This document shows positions 8,464 through 17,490 of a stretch of 31,093 nt of DNA, piece by piece. Both the position numbers and the translations under genes were made by a program. Origin of the DNA: Rickettsiales bacterium (lineage in GTDB: Bacteria > Pseudomonadota > Alphaproteobacteria > Methylaequorales > Methylaequoraceae); the NCBI GenBank assembly GCA_002715305.1, contig PAYV01000008.1, positions 1 through 31,093 of the forward strand. The letters are read 5' to 3'. Position 1 is the first letter of the stretch. Every line of letters starts with the position of its first letter. The notes under the pieces are model-generated. The model was not told where the DNA came from and searched no databases. It worked only from the letters and a program-made list of their open reading frames with translations.

Positions 8464-9455
8464 TTCTTTAATTTATTTTTTAACAAAAGTGTTCCTCTAT
8501 GCCAACTAATTAAACTTTCAGCCGGATATCCTCCAACAGATAAATTATCTTCAATATTTTTCATTACACCACTTTTTGCAGCAATTTTCACGTTATTTCC
8601 AACATTTACATGTCCACTAATTCCAACTTGTCCACCTATCATTACATTATTTCCAATATTACAACTTCCAGAAATACCAGTCATAGCAGCAATTATACAA
8701 TTCCTTCCAATCTTAACATTGTGTCCTAAATGAACCATATTATCAATCATTGAGTTTTCTTCTATTACAGTATCACCAATTGATCCTCTATCAACTGTTG
8801 AATTACAACCAATTTCAACATTTTTTTTTATGATAACTCTTCCTAATTGGGGTATTTTCTTAAAAGATTTATCCTTTATAGCAAAACCAAATCCCTCACC
8901 TCCAAGTTTTACACCCTGGTATAATTTAACATTATCAGAAATCATAGAAAAATAAATTGAAACATTATCTCCAATAATACAATTATTTCCGATGATTACA
9001 CCTTTTCCAATTACTGAATTATGTCCAATATTACAGCCTTTTCCGATTTTTGCAGTTTTATGAACAAATGCTGATTTAGATATATTAACTGAATCATCAA
9101 ATTTATGTAATGCATCATCATTATCACAATAAAAATTAGGATAAATTGAGTCTGGGTACATAAGGGAAGCTAACTCTGCGAGAAGAAAATACGGATTATT
9201 AGAAAATAAATAATTTTTTATTTTTTTATTAATATATTTCTTTTCAAGAATTAATGCGCCAGCTTTTGTTGATTCTACCTTATTTAAATATTTTTTATTT
9301 GATAGAAAACTAATTTCATTTTCTTTAGCATTTTCAAGTGTTGAAATATCAAATATTTTGAAATCTTTATTTCCAGAAAAATCACAACTTAATTTTTCTG
9401 CAACTTGCTCAATTGTAAATGGACCAGCTTTGTTATAAAAATTGCTATCAATCAA
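8460..9455 (-). CDS. lpxD: UDP-3-O-(3-hydroxyacyl)glucosamine N-acyltransferase LpxD
   Basis: 331 residues; adds the N-linked 3-hydroxyacyl chain in lipid A synthesis. The N-terminal uridine-binding domain (AGPFTIEQVAEKL, FLSNKKYLNKV, KAGALIL) is followed from about residue 115 by hexapeptide repeats. The catalytic His is within MVHLGHNVKIGRNCIIA, and the C-terminal helix carries SWHRGTLLLKNKLKK. The start codon is TTG. An upstream in-frame TAA at the boundary with ompH leaves no room for an ATG, and the NFYNKAGPFT alignment supports this start. The Shine-Dalgarno match is weak (AAAG run). Confidence 0.95.
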   Translation of the reverse strand: MIDSNFYNKAGPFTIEQVAEKLSCDFSGNKDFKIFDISTLENAKENEISFLSNKKYLNKVESTKAGALILEKKYINKKIKNYLFSNNPYFLLAELASLMYPDSIYPNFYCDNDDALHKFDDSVNISKSAFVHKTAKIGKGCNIGHNSVIGKGVIIGNNCIIGDNVSIYFSMISDNVKLYQGVKLGGEGFGFAIKDKSFKKIPQLGRVIIKKNVEIGCNSTVDRGSIGDTVIEENSMIDNMVHLGHNVKIGRNCIIAAMTGISGSCNIGNNVMIGGQVGISGHVNVGNNVKIAAKSGVMKNIEDNLSVGGYPAESLISWHRGTLLLKNKLKK

Positions 9456-9475
9456 CTTTTTTTTACTTTAGGGGT

Positions 9476-10054
9476 TTAATTTTCTCCTAAAGTAACCTTA
9501 GGTAAAACTTTATTTAGCTCAACAACTGCCTTTTCAGTAAGGTCAATATCCTTACCAACTAAAATTACTTGACTCTTAGCCAACACAATATTTAAATTGG
9601 CATCATTAGCAATAACAGATAAAACATCAACTAATGCTCCTTGAATTTTATTAGTTGACCTTTCGAAAAGTGCTTCAAACTTTTTTGCTTCAGCCATATT
9701 TTTTTCTTTAATTTCATTTATTTTTTTATTAAGAGATTTAACTTTCTCTGCATAAACCTCTTTAGAAAGTACATTTTTTTGCTTAATTAATTCACTTTCC
9801 TGATCCCTAATCTGATCTTCTTGTTTTGTTATTATATTTCTTTGTTTTCTTCTTTTATCTTCAAATTGATCAACAAGACTCTGGTATGCTTTTGATTGAT
9901 TTAAAATTCTTTTCATATCCACAACACCAACACGGGAAATAAAAGAATCAGAATTAGCTTTTTTTTCCTTTGAGGCTTTTTCCTGTGAATTCAATGTTTC
10001 GAAATTCAAAAAAAAGAATAATATAACTAGTAAAGAATAATTTAATTTTTTCAT
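9476..10054 (-). CDS. OmpH/Skp-family periplasmic chaperone
   Basis: 192 residues with an N-terminal signal peptide (MKKLNYSLLVILFFFLNFET, cleavage probably around residue 23). A small beta region follows (ISRVGVVDMKRILNQSKA), then a long charged coiled coil (about residues 60-130, rich in K/E/Q), then a second beta segment (LNIVLAKSQVILVGKDIDLT). This is the Skp/OmpH layout; the trimeric jellyfish-shaped chaperone carries unfolded outer-membrane proteins across the periplasm to BamA. Its position between bamA and lpxD is the standard one. A strong Shine-Dalgarno, AAGGAG, lies 4 bp before the ATG. Family sequences diverge, so the match rests on architecture plus context. Confidence 0.88.
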   Translation of the reverse strand: MKKLNYSLLVILFFFLNFETLNSQEKASKEKKANSDSFISRVGVVDMKRILNQSKAYQSLVDQFEDKRRKQRNIITKQEDQIRDQESELIKQKNVLSKEVYAEKVKSLNKKINEIKEKNMAEAKKFEALFERSTNKIQGALVDVLSVIANDANLNIVLAKSQVILVGKDIDLTEKAVVELNKVLPKVTLGEN

Positions 10055-10072
10055 AATACTCCTTGATTAATA

Positions 10073-10405
10073 TTAATATGTTGTACCAAAACTAAATCTA
10101 AAAATCTCTTTTTTATCATAATTTTCCTTTAGAAGTGCTTTACTTAGATAAAATTTAACTGGTCCAAAAGGAGAAAGCCAAGTCAACCCAACTCCTGCTG
10201 ATGCTCTAAGTGAGTCTTCATCTTTTACATCTGGAGATGATGCTGCAGTATTATAAACTGTTCCTATGTCGGCAAATAAAAGTCCCATAACTCCTAAATC
10301 TTCTGGCAACCCAAGTGGAAAGTTTAATTCATTTCTACTTACATAATATGTTTCACCACCTAATGCATCAGATGTAGCTTGATCTCTTGGTCCAATTCCG
10401 TGGTT
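10073..10405 (-). pseudogene. bamA: C-terminal 110 codons of bamA, separated from the main ORF by an in-frame TAA
   Basis: This is the direct in-frame continuation of bamA after the TAA at 10406-10408. It reads NHGIGPRDQATSDALGGE, then YYVSRNELNFPLGLPEDLG, VMGLLFADIGTVYN, RASAGVGLTWLSPFGPVKF and the end RFSFGTTY. These are the last barrel strands of BamA, including the conserved GIGPRD after the LRGF motif and a C-terminal aromatic residue typical of outer-membrane barrels. No frame change is needed to join it to the upstream part. A TTG at 10309 could in theory begin a 78-residue ORF, but that would be only a barrel fragment without signal peptide. It overlaps nothing and is 18 bp from ompH. 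Confidence 0.9.
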
Positions 10406-12433
10406 TTAAAAACCTCGTAACCTATCTCCATTAAGAAAGAATCTATCATTGATTTTTACTTCTTTCATTCCAAAAATAAAACCAGCTTCTATAAAATTTG
10501 CCAAAATCCATTGTTCCGATATTCTGTAAAAGTTTGCTAACTTTATTTCTGTTAAAAAATGTTTTGCATTACCACCTAATCCGAAATAATCAACATCTAA
10601 TCTAACTTTATATCCATCGGTTGGATTAAGCCTATCATTAAGTCTGTTAATTTGAAATGCTTGACCAATTACAGAGGTTACTCTCTTTCCTTCTTGATCT
10701 TTAACATAAGCGGATGCATTGCCGTCTATATCATGAATTCTGTCACGCCTTAGTTCATAACTTTGAAAATGCCTGAGGTCATCATAAATCTCATAACCTG
10801 ACCGCAATTTAAAACCTAGACTTTTTTGCCTGTAGCCACTATAGACTTTGTTATTTGACCTCACATCAAAAATATCAATACCAGCAGCAAAGTCTTTATC
10901 TAAAAAGAATGGATCAGTATAAGAAAGATCTATTGTTGATCTTCTAGTAGAAAGTCCAAGTGCTAGACCAAGTTCTTTTGCTTGACCAAGTAAGTTTGAT
11001 TCTTTTATTGAAATATTACCGATGGCACCATCAAGTGATGAGTATCCAGCCCCAACTGAAAACTCACCGGTAGATTTTTCAGTTACTTCTACATTTAAAT
11101 TAGTTTTATTATTATCAACACTTTCATCAAAAGTAATTCCAACATTTTCAAACATTCCTAATGTTCTTAAATTCTGTTCACTTTTCCTTATCTTTGAAAT
11201 ATTAAATGAATCTCCTTCAATAAATTCTATTTGTTTTCTTATTATTTTATCTTCAGTTTTTAAATTTCCAGAAATATCAATTTTATCTATATAAACTTTA
11301 TTACCTTCAATAATGTCAAAAACAATCTCCATTGTATTTGAATTTCTTTTTTTTATTTTAGGAATTACATCAACAAAGGCAAAACCTAATTCCGATGCTT
11401 TATCTATTATATTTGAAATACTCTCCTCTACTTTTTCAGAGCTAAACCAATCTCCCTTTGATAATTCAACCAAATTCATAAGATCAACATTGTTTATATT
11501 TCTTATAGAAGATCTGAAACTAATGTTTTCTATTAAATATCTTTCTCCTTCTTTTAATGTGAAATTTATTACAAATTCCTTTCTATTATTTACTAAACTT
11601 GAGTTTACAGATAAAATTTCAAAATCTACGTAGCCATTATCTAAGTAATATTTTCTTAACAAATCTTTATCATAATTTATTCTATCTTGATCAAATTTAT
11701 CAGTTGATCCCCAAAATTCATACCATCGGCTTTCTGAAGAGGAAATTACATCTCTTAATGTTGAATCAGAAAAAATTTTATTATTTACAAAATTTATTCT
11801 TCTAATTTTTGCTTCTTTACCTTCTAAAATTTCGTATATAAGATTAACTCTATTTTGGGAAAGTTTAATAATTTTTGGTTCAACAAACGTAGAAAAAAAA
11901 CCTTGTCTTTTATAAAGGTTTTGAATCTTTTTTACATCTGATTTGATTTTATCAGTAGAAAAAACACTTCTACTTTTTATCTGAATTTCTTCTGATATTA
12001 TTTCATCAGTAATTTCACTATTACCTTCAATTGAAACTAGATCAATAATAGGATTTTCTTTAATGTTTATAATAATTGCATTATCTGATCTATAAATTTG
12101 AACATCCTCAAAATAGCCAGTTTTATACAAGTTTTTTATTGCTGCACTTAAACTTTTATTATCATCTAAAGACATTTCCATAATTTTAGAGTCTCTTATA
12201 ATTACTGATGATTCCAAACGATTATTTCCTTGAACAACAATTTGCCTTTGAATAGGAATATTAATATTTTGCTTTACGTCTTGATTGATAGATTCAATTT
12301 TTTCATTTTTATTATAATTAAACTTATAACTTGATGAAGGAGTACCTGGAATGTATTCATTTGCATAAGATTTAGAAAAAACAGAAAGTACTAGAGTAAT
12401 AAGTAAATTTATAAAAAATTTATAGAGACACAT
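10406..12433 (-). CDS. bamA: Outer membrane protein assembly factor BamA, ending at a premature in-frame stop
   Basis: A 675-codon ORF starting at ATG. It has a signal peptide (ending near SKSYANEY, residue 24) and POTRA repeats over about residues 60-400, with motifs such as IVVQGNNRLESSVI, VSIEGNSEITDEII and IDISGNLKTEDKII. The 16-stranded barrel starts after TGEFSVGAGYSS. The ORF stops at TAA 10406-10408, immediately after FFLNGDRLRGF, the L6 VRGF/Y-type motif. Joined with the downstream part, the protein would be 786 residues, normal for BamA. BamA inserts beta-barrel proteins into the outer membrane and is essential, so a real truncation removing the last strands would be surprising. A consensus error or point variant is the likely cause. 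The start is 8 bp after rseP. Confidence 0.95.
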   Translation of the reverse strand: MCLYKFFINLLITLVLSVFSKSYANEYIPGTPSSSYKFNYNKNEKIESINQDVKQNINIPIQRQIVVQGNNRLESSVIIRDSKIMEMSLDDNKSLSAAIKNLYKTGYFEDVQIYRSDNAIIINIKENPIIDLVSIEGNSEITDEIISEEIQIKSRSVFSTDKIKSDVKKIQNLYKRQGFFSTFVEPKIIKLSQNRVNLIYEILEGKEAKIRRINFVNNKIFSDSTLRDVISSSESRWYEFWGSTDKFDQDRINYDKDLLRKYYLDNGYVDFEILSVNSSLVNNRKEFVINFTLKEGERYLIENISFRSSIRNINNVDLMNLVELSKGDWFSSEKVEESISNIIDKASELGFAFVDVIPKIKKRNSNTMEIVFDIIEGNKVYIDKIDISGNLKTEDKIIRKQIEFIEGDSFNISKIRKSEQNLRTLGMFENVGITFDESVDNNKTNLNVEVTEKSTGEFSVGAGYSSLDGAIGNISIKESNLLGQAKELGLALGLSTRRSTIDLSYTDPFFLDKDFAAGIDIFDVRSNNKVYSGYRQKSLGFKLRSGYEIYDDLRHFQSYELRRDRIHDIDGNASAYVKDQEGKRVTSVIGQAFQINRLNDRLNPTDGYKVRLDVDYFGLGGNAKHFLTEIKLANFYRISEQWILANFIEAGFIFGMKEVKINDRFFLNGDRLRGF

Positions 12434-12441
12434 AGTAGGTT

Positions 12442-13491
12442 TTATCCAAAAAATCTTGAGATATCATTATATGTTGCAAATATCATTAAAGAAACAAGAA
12501 TTGCAAATCCTATCGAATGAACTACTTCCAATGATTTTTTATTTAACGGACTACCTTTTACAAATTCAATAAAGTTTAATACTAAATGACCACCATCTAA
12601 CATAGGAATCGGAAATAAATTAATTAAACCAAGGTTTAATGAAATAATCATCATAAACCATAAAGTGCTTTGAACTCCTTGACTCCAAAAATCAGCTGAT
12701 AATTCTGCTATTCTAATTGGGCCACCAAGATCATCTGTTCCCCGTGTACCAGAAAATATTTCATAAATTCCAATTAGTGTAATTTTAATAAAATAATAAA
12801 TTTGATAAGAAGATTTAAATATAGAGTCAATAAAGTTTAGTTTTTTGACTTCTAAAGTTCCTTTGATTCCAATTTTACTATCTTCCACAAAAACATTAAA
12901 AGTTTTAATTTTGTCATTTCTACTTAGAGTAATTTCAACTTGTTTATTATTATTTTTTGAAATGGCATCTTTAAGAGATAAAAGATCGTTAATTTTTCTT
13001 TTATTAACTTCTAATATTAAGTCACCTACTTCCAATCCTGCTTGATATGCTGGTTTATTCGGTTCTATTTCACTTATGATTGGTTTATTTTCTGAAAAAC
13101 CATAAAAAATATTTATAAAAACAAGAATACAAAATGAAAAAATAAAATTAGCTGCAGGGCCTGCAAAAAGTATCCAAGATCTTTGTGATATAGATTTGTT
13201 ATAAAAAGATGCTGTTGGATCAATGTTTTCATCATCTGATGTTTTTGTACTTGCTGCATCTAAATCCCCATGCATTTTAACATATCCACCCAAAGGAATT
13301 AATGAAAATTTCCATCTAGTACCTAATTTATCATTAAAACCAAATAATTCTTTACCAAATCCAATTGAAAAAACTTCGACTTTAACACCATTTATTCTCG
13401 CAATAAGGTAGTGGCCTAATTCATGAACGAAAACTAGCACTGTAAGAATTACTAAAAAAGGAAGAATATTATTAATAAGTGAAGCAATCAT
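12442..13491 (-). CDS. rseP: Site-2 zinc metalloprotease RseP (MmpA)
   Basis: A 349-residue intramembrane protease of the M50 family. HELGH at residues 23-27 in the first membrane segment supplies the zinc histidines and catalytic glutamate. The third ligand is the aspartate in NLFPIPMLDGGHL near residue 299. A periplasmic PDZ domain lies around residues 125-200 (IISEIEPNKPAYQAGLEVGD). The GGYVKMHGD motif near residue 68 is also diagnostic. In relatives it cleaves anti-sigma factors or other membrane proteins and clears signal-peptide remnants; the substrate here is unknown. It lies between dxr and bamA, the usual envelope-cluster order, with gaps of 13 bp and 8 bp. Confidence 0.95.
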   Translation of the reverse strand: MIASLINNILPFLVILTVLVFVHELGHYLIARINGVKVEVFSIGFGKELFGFNDKLGTRWKFSLIPLGGYVKMHGDLDAASTKTSDDENIDPTASFYNKSISQRSWILFAGPAANFIFSFCILVFINIFYGFSENKPIISEIEPNKPAYQAGLEVGDLILEVNKRKINDLLSLKDAISKNNNKQVEITLSRNDKIKTFNVFVEDSKIGIKGTLEVKKLNFIDSIFKSSYQIYYFIKITLIGIYEIFSGTRGTDDLGGPIRIAELSADFWSQGVQSTLWFMMIISLNLGLINLFPIPMLDGGHLVLNFIEFVKGSPLNKKSLEVVHSIGFAILVSLMIFATYNDISRFFG

Positions 13492-13504
13492 TACATATAC
13501 AAAA

Positions 13505-14665
13505 TTAATAGTGAACTTGATTAATCAATTCAGTACTAATTAGTCTGGATTCATTATCAATGTCTAATACATCTTTTATACTATTGATTGGGGAAATTGA
13601 AGCCCTATTTAATGTTTTTTCTACAACTTTTGAAATAGATAGAAATTTTATTTGCTCATTCAAAAAAGCTTCAACTGCAATTTCATTGGCAGCATTAAGT
13701 ATTGTCGGAGCACTTTTTTTTATCTTCAATGATTCATATGCAAGTTCTAAACATGGAAATTTTATTAAATCTGGTTCAAAAAATGTAAGTTTTTGAATAC
13801 TGCTTAGTTTGAGTTTTTTAACTTTAGTCTCAATTCTATTTGGGTAAGCCAAAGCGTATGCAATAGGTGTTCTCATATCTGGGTTTCCCATTTGACTTAA
13901 TATAGAACCATCAGAATATTCTACACATGAATGAATAATAGATTCAGGATGAATGACAACATCAATTTTTTCATGCGGAAAATCAAACAAAAAATGAGCC
14001 TCAATTAACTCTAAGCCTTTATTCATCATTGTTGCAGAATCAACTGAGATTTTTCTACCCATAGACCAATTAGGATGTTTAATTGCTTCATCAGGAGTTA
14101 TATCTTTCATTTCTAATGCACTTTTTCTAAGAAAAGGCCCCCCAGATGCTGTTAAAATTAATTTTGATACTTTCGATCGATTGGATTCATCAAGAACTTG
14201 ATGAATTGCATTATGTTCAGAATCAATTGGTAAAATTAGTGAACCACTTTTTTTAGCTAATTTTGTTATTAAAGATCCTGAACAAACTAAATTCTCCTTA
14301 TTTGCTAAAGCAATTATTTTTCCCATTTCTGTAGCTCTAATAACTGGCATTAATCCAACAGCACCAGTTATTCCAGCAACAATCATATCAGTTTCAAAAT
14401 CAAGAATATTTATTAAAGAATCATTCCCATTTAAAATTTTTAAATTTTTATCTTTATTAATTTTTAAAAAATTCTTGTATGCATCATTATTATTTATGGA
14501 CACTACCTTAGGACTAAATTTTTTAACTTGATCGTTTAACTTTTCATAATTACAGTTAATTGTTAGTCCTATGACCTCAAACATATCCAAGTGATCGGAT
14601 ATAATATCTAAAGTAGAATGTCCAATCGAACCAGTTGATCCAAAAATTGTAATTTTTTTTTTCAC
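13505..14665 (-). CDS. dxr: 1-deoxy-D-xylulose 5-phosphate reductoisomerase
   Basis: 386 residues; forms MEP from DXP with NADPH in the non-mevalonate isoprenoid pathway. The NADPH site GSTGSIGHSTLDII is at the N-terminus. ALANKENLVCSG, LPIDSEHNAIHQ (metal-binding Asp and Glu), LTASGGPFL and the WSMGRKISVDSATMMNKGLE segment complete the active site. The C-terminal helical domain includes ILNAANEIAVEAFL. The start is GTG, directly encoding the MKKKITIFG strand, with no clear Shine-Dalgarno. It follows cdsA by 11 bp and precedes rseP by 13 bp. Isoprenoids made here feed the neighbouring uppS. Confidence 0.97.
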   Translation of the reverse strand: MKKKITIFGSTGSIGHSTLDIISDHLDMFEVIGLTINCNYEKLNDQVKKFSPKVVSINNNDAYKNFLKINKDKNLKILNGNDSLINILDFETDMIVAGITGAVGLMPVIRATEMGKIIALANKENLVCSGSLITKLAKKSGSLILPIDSEHNAIHQVLDESNRSKVSKLILTASGGPFLRKSALEMKDITPDEAIKHPNWSMGRKISVDSATMMNKGLELIEAHFLFDFPHEKIDVVIHPESIIHSCVEYSDGSILSQMGNPDMRTPIAYALAYPNRIETKVKKLKLSSIQKLTFFEPDLIKFPCLELAYESLKIKKSAPTILNAANEIAVEAFLNEQIKFLSISKVVEKTLNRASISPINSIKDVLDIDNESRLISTELINQVHY

Positions 14666-14676
14666 AGTAGATAATA

Positions 14677-15522
14677 TTATATTATAAAGAAAAAATTAAA
14701 ACCTAGAATATTTAAAATTGAAACACTTATGAGTAATAAAAAAATGCCATCTAGTCTATCAAGAATTCCTCCGTGTCCAGGAATTAGATTGCTACTATCT
14801 TTCACAAAACACTTTCTTTTAAAGTAAGATTCTATCAGATCACCTGATTGAACGAAAAAAGAGAATAATATGCAATAAATAAACAATACCCAAAAACTAG
14901 CAAAATTATTAAAAAATAAAAAACAAAATAGTAATGGAAAAATTACTCCACCAAAAGCTCCCGAAACTGTTTTTTTAGGACTAACTTTTTCAAGTAATTT
15001 CCTTCCTCCAATTAAATTTCCAAAAATATACGCACCTACATCAGAACAAATTGTAAAAAAAATCAAAAAACAAAAAAACAGCGAAAAATCACAGTTAAGT
15101 TTATAGTAATTAATGAAGAAAAAAGGAGTTGATAAATAAATTAATCCAATCGTTACTCTAAGATTATACTGAATCAAGACAAATGACAGAAATAGAAATA
15201 AAACAACTAAAATAACGTCAAAAGTTATATTATGATAAAAAAGTATTACGTTGGCTATGCAAATAATAAATATTGAAAAATAGTCTACTAATTTAATTTT
15301 CATTCTGGTGAGAAGGAAATTATTGTTTGTTAATTTAATTGAAGGATTAGAATCTTTAAATCTACATAATCTCAAAAATTCCCAAAGTGAAAAAAATAAT
15401 GTAATTTGTACAATTGATATAAAAATAGTATGATTATCAGATATCATATTAAGAAATATGATTAAAAGAAAAAAGGATGAAATCAATCTCAAAATAAGAT
15501 TTTTTGATTTAATCACCACCAA
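14677..15522 (-). CDS. cdsA: Phosphatidate cytidylyltransferase CdsA
   Basis: An integral membrane protein of up to 281 residues with about eight hydrophobic segments. It makes CDP-diacylglycerol from phosphatidate and CTP, the branch point of phospholipid synthesis. The C-terminal family signature is intact: SGDLIESYFKR, then KDSSNLIPGHGGILDRLDG. SDVGAYIFGNLIGGRKL and SPKKTVSGAFGG precede it. Three consecutive possible starts, TTG (15522), GTG (15519) and GTG (15516), lie inside the uppS end. The AAGG upstream is 7 bp from the last one, so the true start may be 15516. The uppS overlap is 8-14 bp. Confidence 0.95.
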   Translation of the reverse strand: MVVIKSKNLILRLISSFFLLIIFLNMISDNHTIFISIVQITLFFSLWEFLRLCRFKDSNPSIKLTNNNFLLTRMKIKLVDYFSIFIICIANVILFYHNITFDVILVVLFLFLSFVLIQYNLRVTIGLIYLSTPFFFINYYKLNCDFSLFFCFLIFFTICSDVGAYIFGNLIGGRKLLEKVSPKKTVSGAFGGVIFPLLFCFLFFNNFASFWVLFIYCILFSFFVQSGDLIESYFKRKCFVKDSSNLIPGHGGILDRLDGIFLLLISVSILNILGFNFFFII

Positions 15523-16213
15523 ACCTTCTCTTTCTGTTAATATAATCTTGTAATGCTAATTTAAACCTGTAAGAATTAAAATCTGGCCAAAGAGTTTTTG
15601 TGAAATAAAGTTCTGAATATGCAATTTGCCAAAGTAAAAAATTAGACAATCTTTTTTCCCCAGAAGTTCTTATTACAAGATCAGGGTCAGGAAAATTTCT
15701 CGTCATTAAATTTTTATTGATATCATCTTCAGAAATATTTTTTAATGATTTTTTTTTTATTTTTTTTACTGCATCTAATATTTCATTTCGAGAACCATAA
15801 CTTAAGGCAAGAACAAAAAAAAGTTTATTAAATGAAGATGTAATTTCTTCTAATTTTAGAATTTTTTTTTTTATTCCAAATTTAATTTTTTTTAAATCAC
15901 CAATAACTCTAAAGTTAATTTTATTTTTAGTAAAATTATCTATCTCTGAATCAAGATAAAAATCTAATAAATTATGAAGTTGCTTAACCTCAATTTTATT
16001 TCTATTCCAATTCTCAGTTGAAAAACTAAAAAAGGTTAAATATTTTATTTTTAATTTTAATGATGTTTGAACGATTTTTTTTACAACATTTGAACCTTTT
16101 TTATGGCCTTCTATGGCTGAAAGACCATTCTTTTTAGCCCATCTTCTGTTACCATCCATAATAAATGCTACATGACTTGGCAAGCATTTTTCATTTTTAA
16201 AATTAAAAGGCAT
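15509..16213 (-). CDS. uppS: Isoprenyl (undecaprenyl) diphosphate synthase UppS
   Basis: A 234-residue cis-prenyltransferase; extends farnesyl-PP with isopentenyl-PP to undecaprenyl-PP, the lipid carrier for peptidoglycan and O-antigen. Motifs: HVAFIMDGNRRWAKKNGL with the catalytic Asp20, FFSFSTENWNR, and DLVIRTSGEKRLSNFLLWQ followed by SELYFTKTLWPDF. All of the conserved regions of the family are present. The ATG shares one base with the frr stop (TAATG). The middle portion is notably lysine-rich. Confidence 0.96.
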   Translation of the reverse strand: MPFNFKNEKCLPSHVAFIMDGNRRWAKKNGLSAIEGHKKGSNVVKKIVQTSLKLKIKYLTFFSFSTENWNRNKIEVKQLHNLLDFYLDSEIDNFTKNKINFRVIGDLKKIKFGIKKKILKLEEITSSFNKLFFVLALSYGSRNEILDAVKKIKKKSLKNISEDDINKNLMTRNFPDPDLVIRTSGEKRLSNFLLWQIAYSELYFTKTLWPDFNSYRFKLALQDYINRKRRFGGD

Positions 16214-16767
16214 TAAACTTTTAAAATATCTTTTTCTTTTTCATTAAATAAAGAATCAATAAGACTAATAAATTTATCTGTAATTTTTTGAACATCTTCT
16301 GAAAACAGAAAAGACTCATCTTTTGATATTTCTTTATTTTTTTCTAAACTTTTAATTTTTTCCATTGCATCTCTTCGAATGTTTCTAATAACTATTCTTG
16401 AATCCTCAGAATACTTGGATGCTATTTTTACTATTTCTACTCTTCTTTCTTCAGAAAGCTCAGGTATAGGAATTCTAATTACATTACCTTCAGACATTGG
16501 ATTAAGCCCTAAATCAGAGTTTCTTATACAATTTTCAACTGATGCTATTAGAGATTCATCCCAAACTTGTACGGTAATCAATCTAGCTTCAGGCACACTT
16601 ATATTAGAAACCTGGGAAATTGGTACTTTAGAACCATATGCTTCAACTGATATTGGATCTAAAAAACTAGCAGAAGCTCTTCCAGTTCTCAATCCTGAAA
16701 ACTCTCTTTTCAAAACTTCTATAGTTTTATTCATTTTTTCTTCATATGTATTTAACTCAAAATTCAT
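16213..16767 (-). CDS. frr: Ribosome recycling factor
   Basis: 184 residues, the normal RRF length. With EF-G it splits post-termination ribosomes. Signatures: LKREFSGLRTGRASASFLDP near residue 20, PISQVSNISVPEARLITVQ, RNSDLGLNPMSEGNVIRIPI, and the C-terminal helix ELSEERRVEIVKIASKYSED followed by RIVIRNIRRDAMEKIK. These form the helix bundle plus beta domain seen in all RRFs. It starts 6 bp after pyrH and overlaps uppS by one base. Confidence 0.97.
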   Translation of the reverse strand: MNFELNTYEEKMNKTIEVLKREFSGLRTGRASASFLDPISVEAYGSKVPISQVSNISVPEARLITVQVWDESLIASVENCIRNSDLGLNPMSEGNVIRIPIPELSEERRVEIVKIASKYSEDSRIVIRNIRRDAMEKIKSLEKNKEISKDESFLFSEDVQKITDKFISLIDSLFNEKEKDILKV

Positions 16768-16773
16768 AGCTCA

Positions 16774-17490
16774 CTATTTAATTATCGTAAAACTTCCTTT
16801 TCCATTAACAATATTAGATAATGAATCTTTTTTTAGTATAGAAAATACAACAATTGGTATTTTATTTTCATTACATAATGATATTGAAGAAGTATCCATA
16901 ATCTTTAAATCCCTTTTTATTACTTCATAATAACTTAAACTATTAAATTTTTTTGCTTTTTTATTTTTTTTTGGATCAGAGTCATAAATACCATCTACTT
17001 TTGTTGCCTTTAAAAGTACATCACATTTCATTTCTGAAGCCCTTAAAGCTGCAGCTGTATCTGTAGTAAAAAAAGGATTTCCTGTTCCAGCTGCAAATAT
17101 TACAACTCTATTTTTTTCAATATGTCTTATTGCCCTTCTTCTAATATATGGTTCACATACAGTATCCATCTTAATTGCTGAGAGAACTCTAGTTTGAATA
17201 CCTTTTTGTTCAATAGAGTTCTGAAGAATAAGTGAGTTAATAACCGTGGCCATCATTCCAGTGTAGTCAGCTGCAGACCTTTCCATTCCAGATGATGCTC
17301 CAGAAATTCCTCTAAAAATATTTCCTCCCCCAACCACAATAGAAATTTTAATTCCTTCATTATGTACAGATACAATTTGATTTGTGATTGCATTAATTGT
17401 TGGTAAATCTATTCCAAAATCCATATTTCCCATTAATGCTTCGCCAGAAAGTTTCAACAAGATATGTTTGAATTTATTTTTAAAATTAAT
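16774..17490 (-). CDS. pyrH: Uridylate kinase PyrH, with a non-canonical start
   Basis: A bacterial UMP kinase that makes UDP from UMP as a hexamer. Motifs: LLKLSGEALMG (phosphate loop of the amino-acid kinase fold), VVGGGNIFRGISGASSG, ADYTGMMATVINSLILQ, GTGNPFFTTDTAAALRA, DVLLKATKVDGIYDSDPKKN. The usual N-terminus (KFKR-ILLKLSGEA) is present as NKFKHILLKLSGEA, but in-frame codons before it contain no ATG or GTG. A TAG at 17500-17502 bounds the frame. Candidates are CTG 17493, ATT 17490 (8 bp after a TAGG sequence), or the TTG at 17460, which would cut the first beta strand. I annotate from ATT 17490 tentatively; it overlaps the tsf stop. Confidence 0.85.
   Translation of the reverse strand: MNFKNKFKHILLKLSGEALMGNMDFGIDLPTINAITNQIVSVHNEGIKISIVVGGGNIFRGISGASSGMERSAADYTGMMATVINSLILQNSIEQKGIQTRVLSAIKMDTVCEPYIRRRAIRHIEKNRVVIFAAGTGNPFFTTDTAAALRASEMKCDVLLKATKVDGIYDSDPKKNKKAKKFNSLSYYEVIKRDLKIMDTSSISLCNENKIPIVVFSILKKDSLSNIVNGKGSFTIIK

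Noticed and set aside
7174..9455. Repeated protein-coding pattern across lpxA and lpxD as a DNA repeat
   Set aside because: The periodicity is the hexapeptide repeat of left-handed beta-helix acyltransferases, not a nucleotide repeat array.
10073..10309. A separate small 78-codon gene starting at TTG next to ompH
   Set aside because: It is the in-frame C-terminus of BamA (barrel strands, terminal aromatic residue) and has no signal peptide or ribosome-binding site of its own.
11022..11633. Open frames on the plus strand within bamA and other genes (for example 6474-6806 and 16379-16930)
   Set aside because: They are antisense shadows of conserved genes, with no recognisable domains and no ribosome-binding sites.
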